The notes: a model not told the origin generated them from the sequence alone. 62,968 bases of DNA from Aplysia californica (GCF_000002075.1 NW_004797421.1:839497-902464); one strand, 5' to 3'; counted from the stretch's first letter, positions 11,701 through 35,691 are shown. Made by a program: numbers and translations.

Positions 11701-14700
11701 AATAGTAGGGCTTGGAAAGAATTACAGAGCTACACTTATTCTATTCTTGGGTAAGCTTATGAGATATGATTTATGATGGGTGCTTTATTCTGCGTATTAT
11801 TTAATTTTCAGTTGTGAAATGTAATTCTCGAAAAGTTAACGCTCTTGAAAAGTGTAATTTTACCATGCATCATGGGGAATCTTATGGAATGACGTATGAT
11901 TTAAGATTATGGTGTATTCATTTTTCCTATGATTTAATTTTCAATTTCTGAAATGTGAGTTATTCTGGAAAAAGATAGTTGCTCAGAAGAAGCGTAATTC
12001 TACCATTCATGATGAAAGTAAAAGAGTGTTTAAGGCTGGTGTGGATTCTGTTGTGCTACTTTTTTTGTTTGCCCATTGTTGTAAGCTCAGTTTGTTGTGC
12101 ATCAGGCTTTGGTGCGTTGAGTTGTGAGTTGAATGAGGTCTGTTATCTGTTCTCAAAATGTTGTTGAAATTAGTAGTATCCTTTTTGAATGTGAAACATT
12201 TGACTGCAATGCTTACTATTAAGCTTGTTATTCATCTGAGATGTCCTTGTCCATTGGTCTGAAATGGTCTATGTTTTCACCTGTTAAAAGAGGCAGTGAA
12301 GGCGGAGTTAAAAAGTTGTTTTATTTATTGAGTTACTGTTGGTAAGTACCATTTTTGGTGAGTCTTTCAATGCTGGATGGTTTTATACAGTGGGTCCGCT
12401 TAAACCAAACACGGTTACGAAAACAGTGGTAAACCTTAAGAAAATAAAATCTGTAATGTGTTTTTTTCTTTTTGAGCAACCTCTCTAAACCAAAAAATTG
12501 ACTGCACAGAAGAAAAAAACCCAGTGGTCGAGTAGATATTTCTTTTTAAGCAGGCTTCCCTTTACTTGTATTGTGGAAATTGTGTTTGTACTACTTGTAC
12601 TGTCAAAAAGATATGTGTATTTTGTACATACTTAAAGATAGAATTGTGGATTCTATTGCTAATTTGTGTTTATGGTATATCTTTTCCCATAGAGCGTCAT
12701 GTTCTTCTAAGCATTTTCCAGAGAATTGAAAATTTGGCTGACAAAAGAATGGTATATATTTATTTTCTTCTGTGATTTGTGAGCAGAATGCCTACTGGCA
12801 CAATACGGGCTTTTCTGTGTAATGGTTAGGCTCTGCCAGGTGAAAGTTTGATTCCCAAGTGGTGCAGACATTTTATAGTATTCCTTTATCTTTTTGTTCC
12901 AATAACTATTTCCTATGCTGTACGGTTTGTCCTCAACATGCAGGGTTAAAGTAGTCAATTTCCGCTGTGATCTAAATTGTATGAATTTGGTGATTTAAAA
13001 AAACAGTGAAGATTTCAAAATCAAATCAACTAGAACAGGCCTGTAGCACAGTCTTGTACGGACTTCTTTACTATGTCACTTCGGGGAAGCTCAAATGAAA
13101 ATATACTTGAGGTATTGATTGGGAATGTTGGTAAGGGTGGGATAAATTAACTGACATTTTTAAAGTCCCCACATGTTTCAAACTCATGTCTTAGTCTTAG
13201 TTTTTAGTTCACTGGGCTGTGGTGTGAAGGTCCTTTTTTAGGAAAAGTCCTGTAATTGTTTGTTTTTTCTTCCCCTATTTTACTTTTTGCATATTGTTCA
13301 ATCCTACTCAGAAATTATTTTTTTTAAATTTAAAGGTGTTCTTTTTGTTTCTTCTGGTCATTATTGTCCTTTTTCCTGTAGAAAGTGACAACTTTGTTTT
13401 CTTCATTTAAAATTAGATGAAATACATTTTTTAAGCGTTAAAGTGATGTACAGTGTGTAATGATAAGCAGAACCTATCTGTTTTGTTTGGATATGTATAT
13501 ATTTGATTTGCTGGTGATGGGAGTTGTGGAGTGGAAGACAGTAGATTTGCCTGTGTAAAACAGATGCCATTTGGATATAGGCTATGAGACAAATTAAATG
13601 GTTTGCATCTGGGATGTAAAAAGATTCCCTTAATCGTGTTGTTACTTCAGATTTTTTTTATAACCCTGAATCGATAATATCCACTGCAGATTTACAGTTA
13701 CAGACAGGTTAGTCAGTAAAAAATGCACGGGTCAGATTCAGCTATGTCTGTTGCTGTGTTCGCCAATATTTGTGTTTTAGATGACGTGCTATGTTCAGAA
13801 CATCTCTTGAATTTTTTTTTTCATGTGAATATTCTTATCTTCTTGCAGAAATTGTTTTTACGAGTGCTCTATTGTGATTACATTATAGTGATAGTTTTTG
13901 TTATTTCAGTCAAGCAAAGGTGTGTGTGGTTATTTAAGTGATTAACCTTAAATATAGGTAGGCCTACCCAGGTTTGTAAATCGAATGCAGTGTCACATAG
14001 GATAACAATAGCCATGATAGCGTTTAAAAAATCTAGAAATCAAAGCAGGTCAGGAAATGTGATTGCTGCATATCATGTGATATTGTGTATGTGTGTTTTC
14101 TGTAGAAAAGGTACCAATGTGATTCAGAGTGATTGTTGTGTGAATTTTGTTGCTTAGGATTAGGATATGCATGCTGAACGCTTGAGGTGATTTAAATTAC
14201 ATTTGTTGATGCAGCATAGTGCAGCAAATTATGACAGATAAAGAAAACGTATTAGAATCAAAAAACATAATTCCTGAAGTTGTCTTCATTTATTATTTTT
14301 ATGTTCGTTTGTTCTCGTCTTTGATTTTCAGGGCAAAATATATTTTAAAAACAATTTTTAGGCTGAGCTCTCTCTTTAATTTTATCAATTGGTTGGTAAG
14401 CCAAGACTTCTTAGTATTGTCTTTTTCTTTTTCAGGGTAAAATAATTTAGTTTTCTTGACTGGTCCCTCCCTTCATTTGATTAGTAATTGACCCTATCCG
14501 TGCGCCCTGGGGTTTTCTTCACATTTTTTAGAATACTTCTAGTACGAAGATCTCTTTGAAACTTTCTGTATTTCTCAAAAAATCATTTGGACAGACTGCT
14601 AATACTAATACTGCTATGCAAAGTGTGCGGATCGGATTAACGAGTAAATTTCCTCTTTGGAAAGTGGTGGCACAGAGTTCCCCAGGTAGTGTGGATACAA

Positions 14701-14806
14701 TAGTAAAACACGGCGTATGGATAGGGTTAATAGAAGGCCAAAGCCAAGACTATGGCACAGGTTCGAACCCCAGTCTGACTTCACTTCCTGGTTTGTCATA
14801 GGGGTA
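8767..14806. other. Intergenic AT-rich DNA, no gene supported
   Basis: About 6 kb of T-rich DNA in which I see no conserved protein segment on either strand. It could be downstream DNA or a very long HMBS 3' UTR. It holds several AATAAA motifs (for example 10073), a CAGTGGGTCCGC element start at 12388, and a tRNA-like fragment near 12819-12866. Confidence 0.55.
12819..12866 (+). repeat. Possible tRNA-derived SINE head fragment
   Basis: GTAATGGTTAGG resembles a pol III A box, and AGTTTGATTCCC, about 30 bases later, a B box. It is too short and degraded to name, and no SINE body follows. Confidence 0.3.
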
Positions 14807-15712
14807 CAGTGAAACTCGGATACAACAAATTTAGATTCAATGAAAGGAGACGGATTCCCCCCCATTTTCTTTTTACTAGCATCTGCGTTTGTTGCCATTT
14901 TTTTGGTCTAAAAGTTACCAAAAGTTGCCACAAAAATTGGCAAAAGTTGCCATAAAAGTTGCCCATGAATTTTCAAGCTTTTAACTCTGTGAAGAAGTAT
15001 GTCGCAACATGTTGACAGAGGTAACTTAATCTAAAGCACCAGAATTTCTTGTGCTCTTTTAAGCATCCCGAATGTCATTTGTAGCCACACAGTGTACAAA
15101 CGGGGAAAAATAGAGGTTTCAATCATAACAGAATGAAATCAAAATTAGAACAGCACATATTTATACAACCACAAAAATTAACAAATAAGGGCGTGTGTTC
15201 ACCTATCCGAGATTGGCCGTTTTAACCCTAAAAGTGTGCAGTTCAAGAAAAAGTACAGGATATTACTAGTAAATTATGGAATCCCACACACTCCCAGTGT
15301 CAGATTCGGTTTTGGTGGAGACACGCTCCAACATAACACATTTATATAAATTTTAAAAGGGTAGGAACAACATCGAATTAAATTACATTCAGCGATATAA
15401 ACACAAAAAAATAGAACAACACATTAGAACATTAAAAAAAATAACACACCAACAAATTTAAAACACAACAAAGATGGGAAAATAAAAGACAAACAGAAAT
15501 ATAAATAAATAATGTTATGTACCTATATTCTTCGCATGAAAATAACAATATATGGACACCTTAATATTATATGTGTAATAAGTAAAAATAGGTTATGAAG
15601 TAGCTTTTTTCCTGAAAACAGCCAAAAATCGCGGCCGCGACAAGCACAGATGCTAGTTTTTATTAATTAAATTCCCAAATCAGCAAAATAACTTGGATTC
15701 AATGAAGACATA
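14807..15712. mobile_element. CAGTGAAACTCGGAT element, left end with partial body
   Basis: TA|CAGTGAAACTCGGATACAA at the left matches the start of the next element (CAGTGGAACTCGGATTCAA). The matching right terminus is not visible, so this is probably a truncated pogo/Tc1-type copy. Its body repeats phrases such as GGATTCAATGAAG. Confidence 0.45.
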
Positions 15713-15825
15713 CAGTGGAACTCGGATTCAACAAAGTCGTTGGGCCTTCAGTTTAGTTGAATCCGAGTGTTCGTTGTGGCAAACATGAGGTTCTTAGAGG
15801 TAGACAATTACAGGCATTGAGCTTT

Positions 15826-16190
15826 ACTTTTACTTTACTTTTATACGCAGCTTATACCCTTTTGGGTGTCGCGAGAAGAAAGAGACTCTCTGTTGCTAGC
15901 CGGAGAGCTTGGGTCAGGGGGATGCCGTAGGTGGTTAATGTTTCCCTGACTCCATCTATCCAGGTCTTTCTCGTTCGCCCTCCAGCCTTGTTGCCATCGA
16001 ATTTTTTTATGTAGGCACGTTGTGCTTGATGGTGTGTTGGTAATCGTAGGAGATGTCCGAACCATTTGATTCTTTGGTGTTGGATGTGATGCATGACATC
16101 ATTTGTGCCCACCATCTCTCGGATTACAGAGTTTCTAATTTTGTCTCGCCTGGTTTGTTTACTGCTTTTCTAAGGCATCGCAAAAAAACA
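15826..16190 (-). mobile_element. LINE 3' fragment (post-RT region), minus strand
   Basis: The minus-strand frame reads HHIQHQRIKWFGHLLRLPTH, then GGRTRKTWIDGVRETLTTYG and LFLLATPKRV, the C-terminal region of RTE-like LINEs. The tail is a TAAAAG-like repeat at the low-coordinate end. A 40-odd-base stretch containing GAGGTT-TTAG-GGTAGAC lies on both sides (15778-15822, 16194-16236), which could be a long, diverged target duplication. Confidence 0.7.
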
Positions 16191-16280
16191 TTTGGCGAAC
16201 ATGAGGTTTTTAGGTAGACTATTACAGGCACTGAGCAAGTAATGTATTTGACTGTCTCAATCAAAAGTACCGGTAGTTTG

Positions 16281-18861
16281 GCTAAACGACGAAGGAAATA
16301 AAAGTGCCAAGATCACTCTAGAAGTTGAAGGAGAGATGGAAATGGAGAAAAGGGCTGCCCATACCTTTGTAAAAGCATACGTTCAAGAAAGCAACATTAA
16401 AGTACCAAGAGAGACAAAAAGAAGTCAGACAAGAGGAAAGAAGAAAAAGAAGTACAAATAACATCCCGGAAGCAATGGAGAAGGACATCACCATGGAAGA
16501 GCTGAAGAAAGCAATAAATCAACTGAAGCAAAGAAAATCACCAGGCCCCGATGAAATTACAAACGAAATGTTACAACACCTAGGCAACACAGCGTTACAG
16601 ACTCTATTGGATATATTCAACTTAAGCTGGAAAATAGGACAAGTACCTCAGTGCTGGAAAGAAGCAACGATGATCCCGATACTCAAGCCAGGGAAAAGTA
16701 AGGCACAACCATTAAGCTATAGACCTATCAGCCTCACAAGTTGTGTATGTAAGACAATGGAGCGCATCACAGCATGCAGAATGCAGTGGTACCTAGAGGC
16801 ACAACACATCATAGCAGCCTACCAGAACAAGCTGGATTCCGTCAGTTCAGGAGCACAGAGGACCAAACAACATACTTGTCCCAAGTAATAGAGGACTCCT
16901 TCCAGGCACAGAAAGTGATGCTAGCAACATTTGTTGATCTACAAAAAGTGTTTGACAAGGTGTGGAAGGAGGGTCTATTAGTCAAGCTCCTTAGAAGTGG
17001 TATCCAAGGCAACATGTACCAATGGACCAAATCCTCTCTACACAACAGAAGAGCATGTGTGCTGGTGGATGGATATCAAGGACGGAAAATGCTGCTGTGA
17101 CAAGGAGTACCCCGAGGTGGAATCATGTCACCTTTGCTCTTTATCCTCTTCATCAATGACCTCATGAAAGAACTGCCCAAAGGAATACATGCCGCATTGT
17201 ATGTAGACGACCTGGTTCTTTGGTGCTCTGAGGAATTCGTCACTACTGCCACATATCGCATGCAACTAGCATTGGACAAACTCACTACATGGACAAAAAC
17301 CTGGTGTGTAACCGTAAACAAAGAAAAGTCTTCTGCTACACTCTACACTCTCAGCCAGGCTGAGTCAAAACACCTCACATTAGACAAAACCCTCTAAAGT
17401 TTGAGAATCAACAGAAATATCTAGGAATAATCTTTGACAAGCGTCTCACATGGAAACAACACATTCAGAATGCAGAAAATAAAGCCAGAAAGAAACTTAA
17501 CATCATGAGAAAACTAGCAGGGACTCAGTGGGGAGCAAATGAGAAAACACTCAGACAGGTCTATCTAGGCACAATCAGGCCCCATCTCGAGTACGGATCC
17601 AGTGCATGGATGACTGCAGCACAGACTCACAAATACACTCTGGGAAAAGTGCAAAACCAGGCTCTCCGAATAATTACTGGAGCAATGAGGTCAACGCGTA
17701 TAGAAAAGATGGAACAAACAACATCTATAGTGGCCCTGCAGAGGAGATGGGAATGCAAGGCCCTCATACAGTACACCAAGGCCACAGCTATGGAGGATCA
17801 TATACTGCACACAAAAACAGCGAGATCAAACACCGCAAGACTCAAAAGATCCAACTTCATCAAAGAAAGCAGAAAAATCCAAAGATCCCTACAGGACCAT
17901 CTACCAGCCACAGTGAACATGCTGAACCATACTCCAGAGGCACCATCATGGGAAAAGAAAAACACAAACATATCTATACACACGTCCATTCCTATGTTCA
18001 CCACAAAAGATGACCACAGCGACCTGAGCAAGAAGTCCCTCACCCTGTCCATGCTTGAAGAAAGATACCCACGAGAAGCATGGATAAGGATCTGTACAGA
18101 CGGATCTGCCACTGATGCTGTGAAAAGAGGAGGAGCCGGAGTGTACGTACAGTCCCCAAGCGGACGACGACAAGCAGAGGCAGTCCCAACAGGGCGACAT
18201 TGCACAAACTACAGGGCAGAGACAGAGGCTCTAATACATGCAGCAAACAGCATCAAGAATGTGGTAGACCCCCAAAGCTAAGTAGTATTCCTAACAGATG
18301 CCATGTCAGTACTGCAGGCAATCACTTCCGGCAAACTACCGAGGCTACGAAAAGTAATTGAGGACATCCCATGTCTGAGGATCATGCTGCAGTGGATTCC
18401 ATCACACTGTGGTGTCTTGGGAAATGAGCAGGAAAACAGGATGGCCAAACTAGGAGCACAGAAAGAGCAACCAGACAACAGCGTTAACTACACAGAAATA
18501 AAAACTATTATAAATACACTATTTAAAGCGCCTCAGACACCAGATAGCTACCACGAGCTGTCCCGCCAAGAGCAAGTGATTATCTTCAGACTAAGGACAC
18601 AACACACAAGACTGAGGCAACATATGTACAAATGTTTGAAACTAGTACAATCACCAAAATGCCAGTGTGGAGAGGCGGACCAAACTGTTGAACACATCCT
18701 TCAGCACTGCAAGACACACATGGCCCTGAGACAGGAAACGTGGCCAACCCCACAGACGCTACAAGAGAAGCTATACGGGCCGCCAGATGAACTGAGCAGG
18801 ATGGCCCAATTTATGACAGATACCAGACTTCAAGTGTGATGCGATCGAGAAGAAGAAGAAG
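16281..18861 (+). mobile_element. I/Nimb-like LINE with RT and RNase H, 5'-truncated
   Basis: A non-LTR retrotransposon flanked by a 12-bp target duplication, ACCGGTAGTTTG, at 16269-16280 and 18862-18873. It ends in GAAGAAGAAGAAG. Frames in order: the start of RT (SPGPDEITNEMLQHLG, SYRPISLTSC), the catalytic Asp segment (FVDLQKVFDKVWKEG), YVDD, the thumb, RNase H (CTDGSA, AETEAL, TDAMSVLQ) and a final Cys-rich motif (CQCGEADQTVEHILQHC). RNase H places it near the I/Nimb/R1 group. It is dead: a frameshift at about 16.8 kb, a stop before QGVPRGG, another shift near 17.4 kb and a stop at 18279. The last RNase H Asp is replaced (NEQENRMAKLG for the usual ADRLAK). The endonuclease ORF is missing. 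Confidence 0.88.
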
Positions 18862-19639
18862 ACCGGTAGTTTGTTTTCCAATGAGTATAAGAAGCATTCT
18901 CGGTTCTTGGATGCCTTACCGAAGAAATGCTGGAAATTTCCAGGAAAATACACTGAACTCTACCAAGCACACACTACAAAAGGGCAGATACGTACGCCTG
19001 TGTCTTCTATAATCTATAACGTATTGTTTGCTCTATTAGTTATGTTGCCATGTAGAGCTTAGCATACGACAAGATTTGAATCCGCAGTACAATGGGCAAT
19101 TCATTTCGTAGATCTATGTCAAAACTAGCTTATTGTATTATTAATCGGTAGCCGCAGGGGGGAGGAACCGTGACGCATTTGTATCTCTACTAACATTCCA
19201 CGCCCGGACCCCTTGTGCCCCCTTCCCCCGAACACAAAGTATAGCCACAAGTGTGCTGGCTGCCCATCTGTCCCAAATACACGGTAAGACGTATCTTACA
19301 ACGTGTGTGTTGGTATGAAAGAACGCCTTTGATTGGTAGCATAAATCGACATAATCAATAGGATAAAGGAATAATGGTTCACGATGCAGGTGCCATGGAT
19401 GGTTTCCTGGAACAAATTTGGTCCGTTGCAGAAAATAATAAGCGAAACCATGTCAGCAGGGGCTGTTCACCGTGCTATAGCCTTTGTTGAATCAGAGCTT
19501 GCTCATTTTTATTTTGTGTTAATTGAATACGTTATTTTTTATTGATTTTTATAAATTAAAAAAACAACAACTGGGGAATCCAACTACTTTCGTTAAAAAT
19601 CCGAGTTCCATGGTAACAACAGAACTGAGATCTACAAAT

Positions 19640-19725
19640 TCTCTCCAATTTGGGAATTGAGCTCAGGTCTTCAGCTTGCAATTGCAAAGTGCTTAACCGC
19701 TACACCAGAAATGCAAGTTTATCAA
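19640..19725 (-). repeat. tRNA-derived SINE head, minus strand
   Basis: Read on the minus strand, GTGTAGCGGTTAAGC (A-box-like) is followed by GAGCTCAATTCCC (B-box-like) at tRNA spacing. The body beyond is not recognisable. It lies just outside the right end of the split DNA transposon. Confidence 0.4.
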
Positions 19726-20781
19726 GTTTATGTTTTTCATGTTAGTGTCTTTCTGTTATTTCGGTCTATCATCTTCCTTCAACTGCAATACCAAAAGCCC
19801 TCTCCTAGAGAGAATTAAAGGAAAAAAAGAAAATGGATAGGTGAAATAAGTCTCTTCCAAGGTGCAAAGACTTGGTGATGGTAAAGGCTCTGTCAGCAGC
19901 TGTGTTGCATGCTGGACAAATGTGAAAAACAAGCGCTGCTTTGTTCGTTTATATTAGTAAAGAGAAACACATGAACACAAGATCAGTTGTAAAGTGCAGA
20001 GAAAAAGTAAGACACGGAAAGAAATAACAGAACGAAAGAAAAGAAGTAGCCTACATAGGACCTCCCAAAAGTACTCTCCAACCATGTGATGTGAGCACGA
20101 GGGACTTGTTAACACACAGGGTAAAAAGATGAGATGCTGTCCTCTCACACCTCCAAGTAGGCCTACATGGAGTAGACTGGATACTGATTTGCATTTGGGT
20201 GCGCCAATGACTATTACCCTGGTTCGAATCCCCATTGTGAATCCGCGTTGGTAGAATTTTCAAGGCTCCCCATCTTCTTGGCTTCGTCCCATCAGATTGA
20301 GATAGCTGTATACTGTATTCCATCCATTATATTTACAATTGAAAGGGCATTAAACGAAAAAAATAAATAAATATAATTTACACTTTGTGCTGGCGTGGTC
20401 AATATATACCCAATTGTGAACGGAAATAACTGGATAGTGATTGAACGCCACAAACTGTGGTGAGCAACAATCAAAGACAAGCCCCCCCCCCCCTTAAAAA
20501 TATAGGCTTACCTTATTTGATGTATCCAGATAAAAAAGCACATATAGGCCTATATAACGTATTGGAAAAACAATTTAAAACACAGGTGGAAAACATATAA
20601 ACACTTTTATTTTGAAGAAGAAAATGTCAGTGTTTTAAGTAATGAATGGGATGCAGACTACACAATTTAAAAACCATTTTTACTTAAAAAGACAACTGCA
20701 CAAAAATATTCCCAATCCATTTTTTCCCCCTATAATTTATGATCCTTAAGTGTCATCAGCTGGTTCAATCAGACATAAATT
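19726..20781. other. Intergenic DNA without a recognised gene
   Basis: About 1 kb with no supported coding. A GGTTCGAATCCCCA motif near 20219 looks like a stray pol III B box, and a run of C lies near 20481. Frames here are short and lack conserved segments. Confidence 0.5.
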
Positions 20782-21205
20782 ATGTGTCACGATCTGGTGG
20801 AATCAAGCGCTCGTCAATTGTTAGGCATGTAGAGTTATCTGAAAGCTGATTTATTTGCCATGCTTCCAATGAAATAAATACCCATATATCTTCAAGATAT
20901 TTGCAATTGAAGGAAGTGAGGTCGCCAGGGTTCAGGGGTGAAATTAGCAAGAAAATGGCCACCAAAATTTGGTAACTCCAACAGCTTAAGAGTATTTGAA
21001 AGCTGACAAATGACACATTTTGTGCCTTTAATCAATGTTTTTCTAGTAAAATTCACATGAAAATATGTTTTTTATTATGGACCTAAAAGAGCCAAAAAAA
21101 AAAAAAAAAAAAAATTTGATAAAAATTTCCAAACTGGCTGGAAAGTGCCAATTTTTTCAATTTTATTATTTTGACGAGCGCCTGATTTCACCACAATGCC
21201 TCATA
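20782..21205. mobile_element. ~425-bp terminal-inverted-repeat element, copy 2
   Basis: Matches the copy at 5407-5852 end to end in the same orientation, sharing AAGAAAATGGCC and the ends GCGCTCGTCAA and TTTGACGAGCGCCTGATTTC. ATAAATTA at the left and ATAAATTT at the right may be an 8-bp target duplication. A run of A interrupts it near 21098. Confidence 0.75.
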
Positions 21206-22494
21206 AATTTGTTACTTCATCCATAATTTAGCTGCTACTTCAGATGTATTCCTCGAATTTCTTCAGGCCTTTGAAGTGCATACTCTCGTCCACCAAAATG
21301 AATTAACGACCATCAAGGTCAGCAGGAGAAGGAAACGTTATTTTTTTAAGTTGTATGGTTCTGCCCAGCCATCCAGCTTTCAGTAAATATATGGTCATAT
21401 ATTTGAGATTGATTTCAATCAATGTCGTCAGGAAATTACAACCCTTAGTGAAAACACTCAAAATCCCCTTACATCACAGAAATTTACCCCTTACACTTTA
21501 TATTATTATTTATAGGGTTCGAATGTGGAATCGAATAGTCTGTAACTGAAATGGAAGTTAGTGGGTTTTTTTTAGTTTTTTGAAAGCAGTCGACTGTACT
21601 ATACTTTTCTTATATACTTCTCCCTTGAAACAGAAGAACTAAATATATGAACGAGTAATGCTAGTTTCATGCAAAAGAAGTCACAACTGAAGAAGTCTGA
21701 CAAAAGATGCTATTGCAAAATTGCAGTGAATGTCCCTGCAATTATATTAATATTAACATTACTAACAATAAAACGGTAAAAACTATCGTTTGCACTGCAA
21801 TAAAATATAAAGCACTGCACCTGCACGGCCGGTGTGTCTGTCAACGTAACACAGTTAATGCCAAAAGGAAACCACATTGTCAATAACTACGAGAAGCAGA
21901 GAGTCTTTACCCCTACCCCTTCATTGTTCAGTATTTCAAGACACAGAGCAATTACTTCTCACTTCCACCTCTGCTTGCCAGTCAGGCAACAAAACATTTC
22001 TATTCATTCAGAATTGTATCCATCCAAATATACAGTTCTACCAACCAGACTCATTCAAAAGCACAGAACACAAATGCAAGCAAAACTGCAATTTTAAAAC
22101 AAGTAAGACAGAAAAGGATAGGGTACACTATGTACACAGGTTTCATTGTTATATGAATATTATCCACAGGAACTACCGAGAAGTAGTTTAATAACCATTT
22201 CTTGAATCACGTATTCATACATTTGTCTTAAACTTAAATTTAACAATTTTACCTTGTCTGCAGGAGGAAAAACATTTTGCATGACCAAATACTTTTATAC
22301 AATTTACCACAACTAAGATATAATCAACACATGATGCTTAGTTCTACCAAGAGACTTCTAACATAAAACCTTTAGAAAAAGTTGAGACCGAGAGAGGGGT
22401 ACACAAGCACTCTTATACTGCCAAACACACACAAACTCTTACATCTTGCATTTCAACCAAGCACACATTCTGTATGCATTAACTACAAGTACAA
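21206..22494 (-). other. PFDN2 downstream region or 3' UTR
   Basis: AT-rich, with no gene recognised. Minus-strand AATAAA motifs occur at about 21071-21076 (inside the inverted-repeat element) and 20606-20612. If used, the PFDN2 3' UTR would be 1.4-1.9 kb. The plus-strand frames at 21834-22191 look random. Confidence 0.4.
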
Positions 22495-33660
<11,166 letters not shown>

Positions 33661-33986
33661 GCTTCGAGTTGATGAAGTCTCAGTAAAACATAGGCTACAG
33701 TAGTCTCGCCTAAAACAAGAGAATAGTTAAAAACAACGAAGGAATGTCTCCTCATGGTCACAAAACAAAATATTTATGATTTATACATTAGGTTTTTACC
33801 TTTCAATTTGTAATTGAATTATACCTATTCATCAATGTATATTTCAGATATTTCTGTCTCTTAGTTTTAGATATTTATTTATGACAAATAAGATTCAATG
33901 GTAAGAAAACTCACATATTATTATTATATACATTAGTTTGTCATACGGATGGTAAGAGTCATGTTTTTATTTTATTCAGCGTCAAA
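33661..33986. promoter_or_regulatory. PFDN2 upstream region, possible bidirectional promoter
   Basis: Holds the PFDN2 5' UTR and core promoter on the minus strand. At its other end, CAAAATGGCGGAAAT on the plus strand has a good start context, but its frame closes after 22 codons and the possible donor at 34023 is weak. A head-to-head transcript is therefore a guess. No TATA or CpG cluster stands out. Confidence 0.3.
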
Positions 33987-34446
33987 ATGGCGGAAATAGC
34001 AACAAAGTTTGATCTCTCATCGGTGGGCCTTTGCAGGCCGATAGGCAAGGCATAATTCACAAAACCGATAGCCCATTACGATGTCATGTCAGCCTCGTAA
34101 TCAGCGGTATGTTACTCTCTATACATATTTTTCTAATAAGAGAGAACAAAAGTAAGTTTCATTTCTTTTTATACCTCCTCTTTGGGGGGGATGTTTGTAA
34201 ATTAGGGCCTCTGCCTCTATCCTATAGAAATAGAATTTTACTTTTTGTTCAAGTCGCGACATGCCTTTTCCAAGACCTAGATCTAGAATCTACCTCTAGA
34301 TCTAGATATCTAGATCTAAATCTAGATTTATATCTACACCGAGAGATTCCCGTAGAACAAGTAGAAGGAAAAGACGAAGTCCAGTTCTTTTGAAGTCTCT
34401 TGTGATATTTTTTGGCCACCTCTATCTTTTGGCTATGGCTATGGCC

Positions 34447-35661
34447 ACCTCTATTCTCACCCGGAATGAGAATAGTGCAGGCGAGTCTTGTGGCTATTCT
34501 CACCCGGTGCGCGTTCACCAAATTTTGCGTTCACCCTAAACCACAGAATTCTACACTGTGATAACAGAAAAATTGTAGAATTCTGTGCCGTGAACAAACG
34601 TTCCATTACAACTGTAGCCTACTAAAAGCGTACAATTTTGTCTGTAGGCAGTGGAGAGAGAGAGAGAAAGAGAGAGAGGAGTAGCGCGAGAATTTCCGGG
34701 CAAAACAAAATGTCGACCCGCGTAGTTCGGCTCGATTCGAAAAGTTAAATAGCCGTAGCATCTTTGTAGACAACCAAATTAATTTACTTTTGTGTTTTAA
34801 CATCATTTTTTAACTTTGTTTTGGTCAATTTGATCGTCCACACCGATAGACAGTATTCAGAAAGAGACAGAGAGAGAGAGAAGAGGGGAGGAGTTGATCT
34901 TGCGAGAACTTCCGGGCGGGTGAGAATAGCCACTTTCTTTGGCTATTCTCACCCGGTGGGCGTTCACCGTTATAGTTATAGTATAGCCTAGGCCAACCAG
35001 TTAAGCGTTCACCCTGAACCACAGAATTCTACACTGTGATAACAGAATTGCAGAATTCTGTGCCGTGAACAAACGTTCTAATACTACTGTTAGTGTTAGC
35101 CTAAAAGCGTGCAATTTTGTCTGTGGGTAGTGGAGAGAGAGAAAGAGAGAGAGAGAGAACTTGCGGGCAAAACAAAATGGCGACCCGCGTAGTTCAGCTC
35201 GATTCAGAAAGTTAAATAGCCGTAGCATCTTTGTAGACTACCAAATTAATTTACTTTTGTGTTTTAACATCATTTTTAAACTTTGTTTTGGTCAATTTGA
35301 TCGTCCACACCGATAGGCAGTATAATTCAGAAAGGGATGAGAGAGAGAGAAAGGGGAGGAGTAGATCTTGCGAAAACTTCGGGCAAAACAAAATGGCGAC
35401 CCGCGTAGTTCGGCTTGATTCGAAAAGTGAAATAGCCATAGCATCTTTGAAGACGATTAAATTAGCTTACTTTTGTGCTATAACGTATTTTTTTTCTTGG
35501 CTTTTATCAATTTGATCATCCACACCGATAGACAGTATTCCAAACTGAGGAAAAATGGGTCTTGTTTCACACCGTGTGAGAATAGCCTACGCTGGCAAGT
35601 CTCACCCGCGGTGAGAGGTAGATCGTATTTTTATTCTCACCCCGGGTGAGAATAGCCACTT
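34447..35661. repeat. Array of TATTCTCACCCG-palindrome repeats (R2-R4)
   Basis: About three direct copies of the R1 repeat, near 34447-34938, 34939-35333 and 35334-35661. Each keeps parts of GGCTATTCTCACCCGGTG, CACAGAATTCTACACTGTGA, a GA run, and TTGATCRTCCACACCGATAG. The borders between units fall on the palindrome. Confidence 0.7.
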
Positions 35662-35691
35662 CCTATTTATTATGGGAGTGTATACAGACCC

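Larger units (their letters stand above)
15713..19613. mobile_element. TA-flanked DNA transposon copy split by two LINE insertions
   Basis: The left end CAGTGGAACTCGG and right end CCGAGTTCCATGG are inverted repeats with two mismatches, and TA flanks both. Between them lie an RTE-like tail (about 15826-16190, minus) and an I-like LINE (16281-18861, plus). Without these the element is about 1 kb. No transposase was recognised. The A+T-rich remainder at 18874-19600 has only short frames. Confidence 0.6.

Noticed and set aside
14730-14785. tRNA gene at GGTTCGAACCCCAG
   Set aside because: Only a B-box-like motif; no A box at the right spacing and no cloverleaf arms. The same applies near 20219.
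17798-18246. Minus-strand frames of 68-135 codons
   Set aside because: Shadows of the RNase H region of the plus-strand LINE.
18871-19062. Frame next to the I-like LINE (FSNEYKKHSRFLDALPKK)
   Set aside because: Begins in the target duplication and lies in the DNA-element remainder; no known motif.
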